DNA from: Rhizophagus irregularis
Taxonomy: Eukaryota > Glomeromycota > Glomeromycetes > Glomerales > Glomeraceae
Assembly (NCBI RefSeq): GCF_026210795.1
Contig: NC_089432.1
Span: 4,588,001 to 4,652,000 of the forward strand
Length of the DNA: 64,000 nt
Reading direction: 5' to 3'
Shown: positions 44,226-54,257 of the stretch, piece by piece
How the letters are laid out: the number at the start of each line of letters is the position of its first letter
Position numbering within the stretch: the first letter of the stretch is position 1
Notes under the pieces: generated by a model
The model's input: the letters and a program-made list of their open reading frames with translations, nothing else
The model's database searches: none
Told to the model about the DNA's origin: nothing
Made by a program: the position numbers and the translations under genes

Positions 44226-46630
44226 TTAAAATCCATCTAAAGTTAAAAAATAACAAATTATAAATTAATTATTTGCTTTAAAAAGAAATTCAATTTATTT
44301 AAGAACTTACCATCAGGAATTTCCAGTTCATCTTGTTCTTCTGAATGAAGATTTGGATTATTATATACTTCGTCATCATCTGTAAGAAATAAATAATTAA
44401 ATTAAAAAATAACATAAAATTAAATAAAAAATTCGCATACCATCAACATCACCAATATTTTGTCTTTTCGTTCTTTGTTGAATTATTTCTTTTTCATCAT
44501 CTAAAATTTTTAAATTAAAGCTACATTAAATAAAATATATTGACAAAATAATTTTTACTTTTTTTTTGCTTACCATCAATATCAATATCTTTCCTTTTCA
44601 TTTGTTGTTGAATTATTTCTTTTTCGTCATATTATTTTTAAAATAAAAGTCACGTTATTTAATAAATGAAACTGATACAATGAATATTATTATTTCACTT
44701 ATTTACTTACTATTTGAATTTTGCAAATTTATAAATTCTTTGGGTAATTTTTCACTATCACCTAAAATTAAGAACATAGAAATAGATTTAATATTTAATT
44801 AATTATTTCAAATAAATAACCTTTAAAAAATATTTATTAATTATACTCGATAATTTCTTACTATACTGCTCATTTGATTTATTAAAGTCGTTAACTAAAA
44901 TAAAAATTAATTATTAGACATCATTACATGATAATTCAACGCTATAATGTTATTAAAAACTTACTATTGTTAAAAACGTTAAAATCATACAATTTACTAT
45001 GCAACACTATTAACAGTAAAATAAAGTATTTAAAACTAAATAATTATAGTAACCAAAAATGGTAGAAATTATTGTTATACCTTCTTGTTCTTCTATTATA
45101 ATAAAAAGATAACATTAATAATGTATTTTAAAATAAATACATCCATTAATAAAATATTATACACTTATACCTTCTGTTGCATTTCTTGGTTCAGGTAGAT
45201 TTTCAAAGTTGTGAATTTTACTTGTAAATAATCTGCTACTCGTATAATTTTCTTCTACTTTATTCACTTCTAAATTCTCTATTTCTGATTTGAATAATTC
45301 ATCTGACATACTTTGATAATCTAAATTAATTCTTTCCATTCTATCCCAAAGTGCATAAGCGTCAGGTCTTTTTAATGGATCAGCATCCCAACATTCTTTC
45401 ATTAAATTTTTATATTCTAACGGAGTTCCTGGCACAATTTTTGGTCTTATACCATCAATAATATTATATACAAGAATATGTTCATCTTCATAATCCATAA
45501 ATGGTGGTTGTCCAAATGAAATTTCCCACATAAGCATTGCAATACTATAAATATCAGATGCAAAAGTATATCCTCTTCCAACAATAACTTCGGGTGCTAT
45601 GTAAGGAAGATTTCCATATATACTTGTTGAAGATTTATTAGCAGGTCCACAAAATCCAAGATCACTAATATACCAATAATCATTTAATTGTGAATATAAT
45701 ATATTTCCAGAATGTAAATCTCTATGAATTGCTTTCTCATCATGAATATAACTAAGTGCAAGAATTATATCATAAATAATCTTAATTCTCTTTTTCCATG
45801 TAAGTTGATTATGATTTTGTTGTAAATATTTTCTTAAATCTATATCCATTTTCATCATTACGAGAAAATAATTTCCATTTGATAGATTTTGTGTTAAACC
45901 ATAACATGGAACAACTTCTGCCCGTTTATTACTTATAGTTAAATGTGATTTAGCCTAAAAGACCATAATTTGTAAAAATACTAGTGCTAATACAAAAAAT
46001 TACAACAATTTTATAAAATATAGGATACAATATACAAACCTCTTCAAACCAACTTTGATTTGCACTTCTAACATTTTCTAATTTTTTAAGCACTATAACA
46101 TGATTTCCGCGTCTCTTTAATTGTTTTTTTTCAGAATCCCATTCTTCATATCTTCCATTAATCCAGACTGCTGAATAAATTTCTGAGAATCCACCTTTTG
46201 TTAAATATTCAATATTTTCTAAATTACTATATGGGATCCATTCAACTATATCCTTTGGCTCGAGTGATTTCATTTGACATTCCTGTATTAAATTATCAAT
46301 ATCATCATTCCCGGATGTCCAATTTGGAAAATTTTCTTGTAAATAATTTCGGACACAATATTCACAATATAATGTAGCTAAGCATTCTTGGTTACAATTT
46401 TCACAAATTCTTCTTGTTCCTGAATTATAATTAATTTTATCTCGATCATAATTGTCAATTAAATATCTTATTGCTTCAATTTTTTCATCATCTGTAAGAA
46501 TTTTATCAGCAAGGACTGTTTGTTTTTGAAATTCAAATTGTTTGTGTATATCATTGTAAATATTAGTATCTGTTAATGTTGATACTCTATTAACTGTTGC
46601 ATTAATTAACTCATATCGAAGAGTGGACAT
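44226..46630 (-). CDS. TKL-like protein kinase B (inverted paralog of A)
   Basis: Exon 1 is 46630-46040, the intron 46039-45955, and exon 2 45954-45171. The tail microexons follow in the same order as in A (for example the 12-nt exon at 45092-45081), ending with a TAA at 44226-44228. Domains are as in A: Cys cluster CENCNQECLATLYCEYC, Gly loop TKGGFSEIY, VLKK lysine, HRDLHSGN, DLG in place of DFG, APE, CWDADPLKRPD. Differences from A are mostly single residues (for example KRAEVVPCYG for KWADVVRCYG). All first-two-exon codons are open, so it is likely functional. The extra exon seen in A is also present here without an acceptor AG, but lacks the stop. Transcribed away from a 1.2-kb retroposon inserted about 160 bp upstream, which may have changed its promoter. 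Confidence 0.85.
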
Positions 46631-46757
46631 AATGCAATCAATAAGAAAGAAAGAAATAATTATTTTAAGTTCATTACTTCGTTACTCCGAGATAAATTAG
46701 TAAAATGCAAATTGTTGATCAAACTTCATGTTGTGCCCACATAAATTTTGTGACCTT

Positions 46758-46779
46758 GAGGCGTAGTATTTTACGCCTC
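46758..46779. promoter_or_regulatory. Perfect palindrome upstream of kinase B
   Basis: GAGGCGTA, loop GTATTT, TACGCCTC: 8-bp perfect arms about 130-150 bp before the start codon. The kinase A copy has one extra C in the right arm. Confidence 0.45.
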
Positions 46780-46805
46780 ATAACCAAAAAAAGAAAAATA
46801 TTACT

Positions 46806-48034
46806 TTTTTTTTTTTTTTTCAAACAAAACTTTATTAATAACATGATGATCGCAGAAACTGCGCATCATGTTCTAGACGACGTGCATCTGCTAATAAAGT
46901 ATCTATCTACTAAAAACAAAAACAAAAACAAAACATACAAAGAACACTACAACTAATCGCAACATAAAAGAAAAAAGAAATTTAACACTAACTATTTATA
47001 CGCCTGATTTAACAATTTTTTTAACCAAGCGTTATCGCCAATGTTAAACCCCATCAAACTCCCCACTCATAGATACTTTATTACTAACTATCAATTTCCC
47101 TACGCATTTCACACTTCTCAACAAAAAAAGAAACAAAACAAAAAAAAACTACTCTATTTCTCCCTTTCACTCAAAACTTTCAAAAAGTTACCACAGAATT
47201 GGCTAGATCCCGCAGTGAAACGTCCATCCTTCCGAAAAGAGCGTTTTCCACCAAAGAGTTGGCTAGGCCCCGCAGTGGAGCGTCCATCTTCCCAAAAAGT
47301 GCGTTATCCATAGTTACCTTTTCCATTCACAATGACTTGCACAACGTTAGCTTTTTGTGTTTCTTTGAACAAAACAACTGTTTGTCTACATTTATTCACA
47401 TTGCTACTGTCCAAGTCAAAAATGAAAATCCAAATCATCATCCAAACTTCTCTCACGTGATTACTGCAGATATGATGGCTGATCCCTTTCTCGGATAAAT
47501 TTATTGCCGCAATTTGTCCCACAGTAAACCACCTCATTTCCCTGCGATCCAATTGGTTCCTCAAAGAACCTTTCATTACTGCTTTTGGATTCCATCTACG
47601 TGCTAAAATTTCTGCTGCGCCGACGAAAAAAAAATTTTTGCAATGAAAAATTCCCAAGAAACCAAAATTTTCAAGCTATCCAAAAAATCTCTTTACTATC
47701 CAAAGGCCGTTTTTATTTTAATTTTTTCAAGCCTCTATTATCACTTACTGACAAAACTTTATTTGGAGCAACACCTAGCTCTCCCTGGCTTTTTTTTTTG
47801 GGTCACTAACATTGAGTTGACAGTGAGAAATAAATTTTTGGTCGAAAAAATTTAAGACCTTCTAGCAGACTCATTTTAAAACTCATATCAAAATGTTCGG
47901 AAAAGACTAAATAAACAGTTGGTAATGTTGAAATGCGTAAAATAATAACTTTCTTTAAGCACTTTTGAACTCTTCCGCCTTTTTCTTTCATCCTAAAATT
48001 TTTTGGTCTGAATGATCGGCGGGAAGAGTTCCCC
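46806..48034 (-). mobile_element. Retroposed element RP1
   Basis: 1229 bp flanked by an 18-bp target duplication AAAAAGAAAAATATTACT (46788-46805 and 48035-48052). On the minus strand it ends with AATAAAGTTTTGTTTG followed by an A-tract (the T-run at 46806), i.e. a polyadenylation signal and tail. This points to LINE-type retroposition. The 5' end reads GGGGAACTCTTCCCGCCGATC (shortened here to its first bases) and can pair with GGCGGAAGAGTTC 40 nt further in. A possible coding part lies at 47657-47304 on the minus strand (SLRNQLDRREMRWFTVGQ, then IFDLDSSNVNKCRQTVVLFK); a plus-strand frame at 47199-47498 is also open. Neither is recognised. A 63-bp unit containing GTTGGCTAGGCCCCGCAGTG is repeated twice at 47195-47310. 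Confidence 0.7.
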
Positions 48035-48052
48035 AAAAAGAAAAATATTACT

Positions 48053-50363
48053 ACCATTTATTATTGTACTTTCTATACTTAGTATAATTTAAAATTAAAA
48101 ATTTACTTTTTTTTTATTTTTATTTTTTTTTCAGCGAATACAATTTGTGTTTAACAAGTTGATTGTCATATTTAATGAATAGATATATAGTATCCTTGAT
48201 TATTGATTAATTTGATAAACAAAATTATTAATCTATCTAATTAAAAAAATTTTGTCATATTTAGATTACCCTCTATGAACAACTTGAATGGTGTAACTTT
48301 GAAAGAGTGATATTCTTGCGTTCGATCTATTTCGTATTTATCATATCATAATTAACTGACTATGATAACCAATCTTTAAACTAATACATTTCCAGTTAAT
48401 TAAAACTTTAACTTGATTTTTTTTTATTCTGATGGATTAATACTAATATAATTTTTCTTATTAATTGCATTTATTTGGGTCATTTCCGCTCTCTTAGTTA
48501 CCACGAATCAATAATAATTTTTTTTATTTTTCAGTTTTTACCGTAAAAACTGAAACTACCTTTTTAGTCTTTTTTTTTATTAATTTTTTTATCCCTCTTT
48601 TTATCATTATTGTAACTTAACCAAAATTTTTTCTTATTCTTTTTGTTTTGTTTTATTTTTATTGGTTTTTTAATCGGAATTTATCAAATTTTTTTTAACC
48701 CATAGTTTATTCTTTTTTTTTTTGGTTTTGGTCAAGACTATAGAACTATGTCCTAGTGTCCTACGGCTTTTTCGATGTTTTGTGAGATTTTTTTTAGTCA
48801 ATGATATTGTTTCTGACTAATAAATTCGTGTGAAATTTGATTTAGTAACTTAAATTTTTTTTTAAACTGATCACTGTCAAAATTATACGTTAATTAAATA
48901 AAAATAATTTATTGTATTTATTGTGAGAACTTTTTTGATTATTGAGATTTTTTTTTTCGATTTATATGTGAGAACTTTTTTTGTTTATGAGATTGTTTTT
49001 TTCAATATTATTTCCGACTAATAAATTTGTGAAAATTTTTTTTGATATTAACTGTTAACGAATATTTTTTTAGTGAGATTGGTTTTAATTATATAGATAT
49101 TCTGTAATTAAATCTACAATAAATTTTTGATAAATCTATATATCTAAAAAAACTATATAACTAAAAAAATTTGTCTGACGTTTGGATTAGTCTCTGCATA
49201 ATAATTTGAATTGTGTAACTTGAAATCCCATGCCATATAATTAAAACCGTGACATGCCTCCACCTGATCTATTTATCCGTGTACATTCCAATCAACTAAT
49301 ACAATTTCAGTTAATAAATTTTACCTTGATCGGAATTTTTTTAAGATTATTAATAAACTGAAAAAAAATTTTCTCCCTTTCTTCTTTCGGTTTAGTTTTT
49401 TTTTCAAACCCAAAAATTTGTTTTTTCTCAGTTTAGATTTATTTTTTTTTCCCAAACTGAAAAATATTTTTTTCGAATTATTGTCCTTTTTTTTTGGAAA
49501 TTTCCCTTTTTTTGTACCGATTTTTTTATATCCTTTTTCTTTCCCCCAAATTTATTTTTAAATTTTTTTTTCTTTCAATTTTTTTTATAATAACATGTAG
49601 AAAAGATTTTCAATTAAATTGAACGATGGATAAATAGTTTGATTTTCAAATTCATAAAAATCAAAAAAAAATTGATATTTTTACAATATTTTACAATTAA
49701 TTAATTAAAGAAATTGTTGATTTAATAATAGACTATTATAACCAAATCCATATCCAAAATTCTCTAAATAATCACCAGATTTTTGAATAAAAATTTTAAT
49801 ACAAATGGTTTAGTTAAATTCGAATAAAATGAGTTATCAAAAGAATAATAATAAATGAAATGAAATATTTAATTGTTCAAATATTTTTCCTTTTTTCCAT
49901 GAATGTGTTCCAAGGCCAATAATCAAGTTGATTATAAGTTTAAAATTGACGTAATATAAAATAATAATAAGAAATAATTATAAAATTTATAATTAATTAA
50001 TAAAAATATTTGTAGTATTTTCATAATATTAAAGTTTTTTCAAAAATACTTCTGAAAAATTAATCAACTTTTATTGATAATTGTTTTTTCACAATTCCTA
50101 ATTAATCCGAATTTCACTCTACACTCAAACATCAAATCATTAATATAAATAGCTACATGATTCTAAAAATAATTTATTATTTATATCATTCTAATATTAT
50201 AAATATAATTTAATACATATTTTTTGTTACCTAATTATTACCATATTAAATTCTAATTATAAACAAAAAACTTCTTTAACTTACTTAGTATCACATTATA
50301 ATACTAAACCTTTCTATTTAAAAAACTCATTGGTCCCGGTGCGAAGCAACAGGTGACAGTTAG
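48053..50363 (+). mobile_element. Helitron-like repeat, copy 2, with T-rich tracts
   Basis: From 48377 it matches 13079-13983 (ATACATTTCC, TGAAACTACCTTTTTA, AGTCAATGATATTGTTTCTGA). At about 49297 the start motif AATACAATTTCAGTTAAT recurs, so two related copies are probably nested. The end has hairpin CCCGGTGCGAAGCAACAGG (50335-50353), then TGACAG and TTAG (50360-50363) before T; CTAG has mutated to TTAG. 49160-49270 is a member of the repeat also seen at 18.78 kb. 49370-49590 is a pyrimidine tract. No gene. Confidence 0.55.
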
Positions 50364-50842
50364 TTTGTTGTTATTTTTAAATCTTATTTAAAAAAATCAA
50401 TTCGAGAATTTTGAAATGATTGTTTGATCACATTTTTAAGGAGTTGATCACACGGCAGCTGCTGTGTAATAAACAGTTAATAAACAATATTAACAATATT
50501 AAGCATCTTTTTTTTTTAATGAAGATGGAACTTTTTGAAAATGAAGCGCAACAGAAGGATATTTAGATAATTTCAGTTACAATTTACGTAAAATCAAAAA
50601 ATTTTTATTTTTAAAAAATATAAAAAATATTCAAAATTACAAATAAAATTTTAAATTACATAAGATATTTTTTTTATGATACATATGATACATGTTGATA
50701 TAAAGAAATTTATAGAAATAATAGCTCCAGGCCATTTCGTAACGAATAGTCATTAGGTATAATTTTTTGGTTAAAACTGATCTTCATGTAATAACCGAAG
50801 TCGTTAAGTCGTTTGTGCCGTCCCCATAGAAGAAATTTCCGT
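50364..50842. other. Intergenic stretch
   Basis: No gene recognised. It contains the putative 3' UTR of the CaaX micro-ORF on the minus strand. Confidence 0.5.
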
Positions 50843-50944
50843 TTACATTATAGAGCATGAGTTTGTAGGATTACCATCAGGTTTTTCAGTTACTTCGGAA
50901 GTAATAATAACAATTGGTTTAGAGGTAATAATTGTTGGATTCAT
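50843..50944 (-). CDS. 33-codon micro-ORF ending in a CaaX box
   Basis: ATG at 50944 to TAA at 50843. The peptide begins MNPTIITSKPIVIITSEV and ends DGNPTNSCSIM; the last four residues CSIM fit a farnesylation CaaX box. The start has A at -3 (CAAAAATG), and a TATAAATA box lies at 51079-51072, about 130 bp upstream. An A-rich, T-poor leader lies between them, as expected of a fungal 5' UTR. Short precursors with a C-terminal CaaX box are the form of lipopeptide mating pheromones (a-factor type) in Dikarya, processed by farnesylation, AAX removal and N-terminal cleavage. No homology is claimed; the match is in size and C-terminus only. A decayed relative of the N-terminal part lies at about 51745-51800. 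Confidence 0.35.
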   Translation of the reverse strand: MNPTIITSKPIVIITSEVTEKPDGNPTNSCSIM

Positions 50945-51071
50945 TTTTGATTAATTTACTAATTGAGAATTTAATATTTGTTTGATTTCTTTGATTAATT
51001 TGATTAGTTGATTATTTTTTTGTTCTTTGGACTTTTTCTTTTGATGAAATTTTACGAGGTGAAGCCAAGTG

Positions 51072-51079
51072 TATTTATA
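51072..51079 (-). promoter_or_regulatory. TATA box candidate of the CaaX micro-ORF
   Basis: TATAAATA on the minus strand, about 130 bp before the ATG. TA-rich words are frequent in this genome, so the site is only suggestive. Confidence 0.3.
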
Positions 51080-51739
51080 ATAAACTAAACAAACAAAATT
51101 TTAGGCTTTTAAAATATCTATTATCATCGTAGAAAATTAGAATTTTACATAATTTACATTGTTTTATTATTATGTAATTTATTTTTCATTGTTATTTCCT
51201 TTCCTATGTATCGTATTGTTTTCTTTTTGATATTCTCCCTTTATGTTTCAAAATTGTCTAGATCATATCGGGTATATCCTTTTTTAGAAATTATTTAAAG
51301 ATTGGTATAAAATCTATTATCTGATATAGCAATAATATTCATGCGTTACGTCGGCCATATTCCCAACAAGTAAATTGACTGTTGCACAGATTAATATTCT
51401 TGATTTGCTTACAGTCACTGTCACGATACATTTCCGTGTGATAACGATAATAATTTATTTATGATATATTTAATTAAACCTTGCAAAATGAAATCAAACC
51501 AATTATCATATATTATAATAATATGTTCAATATATTCAATAAATCTTTTTGTTAATTGATGTGTTGACACTATGTAAAAGTGAAAATCATAATATGTCTG
51601 TTTGAGAAGCTTAGCATAATATTTATTTATAAATTTGGATAAAAATGGAAAAGTAATTTTCTATCAGTGAATTATTCCAGCGGCAAGAGTTTTCACAATC
51701 ATCTTATTAAAAAAAAAATGGGTAAATAATAGATAAATA

Positions 51740-51800
51740 ATAATATTAAAAGCAACAATGATAACTGGCCTGACAGTGATGATTGTTTGATTAATTTTAT
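51740..51800 (-). pseudogene. Decayed relative of the micro-ORF
   Basis: Minus-strand ATTAATCAAA is followed by a frame reading NQTIITVRPVIIVA, which aligns with NPTIITSKPIVIIT of the micro-ORF. The start codon is missing, and no CaaX box is reached before a stop. Confidence 0.35.
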
Positions 51801-53453
51801 TGTTTGAAAAATTTTTAAAAATGGGTTAATTGACTTATTTTTATTTTTTTAATTATTGAGAATGATTTGATTTATTATTATTATTCGATTACTTATTATC
51901 ATAAATTCTTAGCAATGATTCTTATTATCTATAGCTTATTTGTCTCTTGTCTTAGTGTTTAGTGTTTCATTTTACGTAAGGTAGTATAATATCACGTGAT
52001 TGATAATCATTTGTTTTTTATACCTTTTTAACACAAAAAAAGTGTGTTCTAGATCCAGGTTGTGTCACTCACGTGAGCACAATCTGATCCTGTCAAATGA
52101 CCTCTATCGAAAACAGCTCGTTATTGATAATTCTTGTTATGGAGCCAAAAATAAATAATTTTTACAGAAAATTGTGTAGCAGGTAGTACTCAAATGGGTA
52201 GTACTCATATCAGGGATAAATCTTTACGAATGTAAAGTTATTTATAAATAAATAAATATTTAGTTTATATTTAGAACAAAAACATTATTATTCTTGAAAG
52301 TTTTTTATAGAATATTTACAAATTGAAAAAATGTTCGTAAAGAAATAAAAAAAAAAGACATGTAGTACTAGTTGCCTTTTCTAGAGCGAACTTTTCTTAG
52401 TGATCATCTAAAAAAAAAACCATGATCTTTGATCTGCAACATATAAAATGATCATACCAGTATCATACCTAAAAAATTTTTTAAAAACAAGTTAAGAATA
52501 TTTTTTCTTTAACCTTTTTGCATCATTACATTCTTTTATTTATAAATTATTATTGATATGTTTTTCTATTGTAATGTATTTAAATTTTGTGGCTCTACAT
52601 AATATTCTATGAACTGTTAACAACATCACTTACGTTTATTTTTAAAAAAATTTTAGTTAAAATATTAGCAATTTTTCATTTGTTACAAGCTTAATATATA
52701 ATGTACACGCTTAACTGAAATACCTTCCTTTGAAAATTTCTCGTGATTGCTATCCAATAAATTTCGTGATCGTGACCTTTTTTTTATTAATTAATTACCG
52801 TAAGGAAAAAAATAAAAATTTTAATTAAAATATTGGCATTTTTTTCATTTGTTACAAACCTAATATATAATATAATCTTTGAAAATCACGCTTAAAATAA
52901 CGACAAGATGTAATTATTCAATCAAATATACAAAAATATGTGGTGTGAAACAAAATTATTGTATTTTAACGAAAACGTTTTGCGACGTAATTTAATAAAA
53001 CCGTTGCGAAAACGTTTTTTTAGATAGTTTAATTAAAAAAAAAACGTTCTTATTTATTTTTTATTTAAATATAAAAATATTATTTAAAATTTATATTGTA
53101 TAAATACATTTTCTAAAGTAAACTGAATTTACAATTTATAATATTAAATAATACTTATTTAAAACTATATGAAATATATTTTAAATAAAAAAACTACATA
53201 GACATATTTTACACATTTACTCACTGCTGCACAAAAACTAACAATTCTGAAGGTATGATAAAATTATTAAGATACTAAAAAATTTGCATAATTAAACTCA
53301 ATTATGGTTGAAAAATATTTATTATAAATTCAAATGTCATGATTTTATTAGAAATGAACAAGTTCAAAATAAATCACATTTCATATATTTTATATTTTAT
53401 AGTCCTAACTCCCCTTTAAACATGAACTCTTGTTAAAACCTTAGTACTAAATT

Positions 53454-53511
53454 AGATTTAAGCAGTATCAAAAAAAATTCGCGAGAATATTCCTTGATAC
53501 TGCTTAAATCT
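53454..53511. repeat. Perfect 18-bp inverted repeat hairpin
   Basis: AGATTTAAGCAGTATCAA (53454-53471) and its exact reverse complement (53494-53511) enclose a 22-nt spacer that itself contains ATTCGCGAGAAT. No gene borders it closely. Confidence 0.8.
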
Positions 53512-53594
53512 TTAAATTATACTAATTTAAAAATTAATTCGTAATTCGTGCAACAATCGGAGAAAATCAACCGAATTAATTAGTGTCGATCGGG

Positions 53595-53815
53595 GATAAG
53601 AACATATGTCGTTTTATATAATAATAAACTATCGTTTTATATAATAATAAACAGAAAAACGTTAGAATCTCTTGTTTAAAGCTCCGAACGGTTCTGGTTT
53701 AACCCGAAAACCGAACCGGATCCGGGCCGAAAATCCGGTTCAATTTTACATCTGTTTTTATATTATTCGGGACAAAGTAAAATTTTGAACCTGGCATCCG
53801 ATTTGGTATTATTAT
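53595..53815. repeat. Dispersed repeat, inverse of window end
   Basis: Contains ACATATGTCGTTTTATATAA, AAAGCTCCGAACGGTTCTGG and TTATTCGGGACAAAGTAA. The same words appear in reverse complement at about 63830-64000. Both copies carry the phrase AACCCGAAAACCGAACC or its complement. Family unknown; the second copy runs off the window. Confidence 0.8.
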
Positions 53816-54257
53816 TTGAAATAATTGAAAGTGAAATGAAATTTAAAAATTAAATTAAAAAAAAGCTAAACTAATACTAATTTACTACTTATACATTTAA
53901 AACTTTTAAATTACTAAAAAATTAAAGATACAATAAATTAATTGCCCGTTCGGAAATTAAGGAGATGGTCGGTTGATTCAGATTCATCATGAATTTTGGA
54001 CTACCAAATATCAAAAACATGTTACATTTGACATTTCTGTTATTTCAGTTTCAACTAGTACAACTGGTTAAATTATAAAAAAAATGATCTTTTATTTTTT
54101 TTTTTAGATACAAATTGTTAATTTGAAAAATAAAAGTATAAAATTCATGTACTATTTATTTTCACTTTCAAAAAAGTACTAAATTAATAATTTTTTGAAA
54201 AAATCTGATTAACGGAAAGTTCAAAGTCAAATGAATCATGATCGCCAGCGAGATTTT

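Larger units (their letters stand above)
50945..53453. other. AT-rich intergenic region
   Basis: Apart from the micro-ORF promoter and relic noted separately, nothing is recognised. CACTCACGTGAGCACA at 52066 is a short palindromic patch. GCGAAAACGTTTT is repeated around 52970-53020. Confidence 0.5.

Noticed and set aside
47199-47498. Plus-strand frame in RP1 as a gene
   Set aside because: The element's poly(A) signal and tail show that it was transcribed from the minus strand.
52060-52090. CACTCACGTGAGCACA palindrome as an E-box regulatory site
   Set aside because: No gene nearby to regulate; short palindromes of this size are expected by chance.
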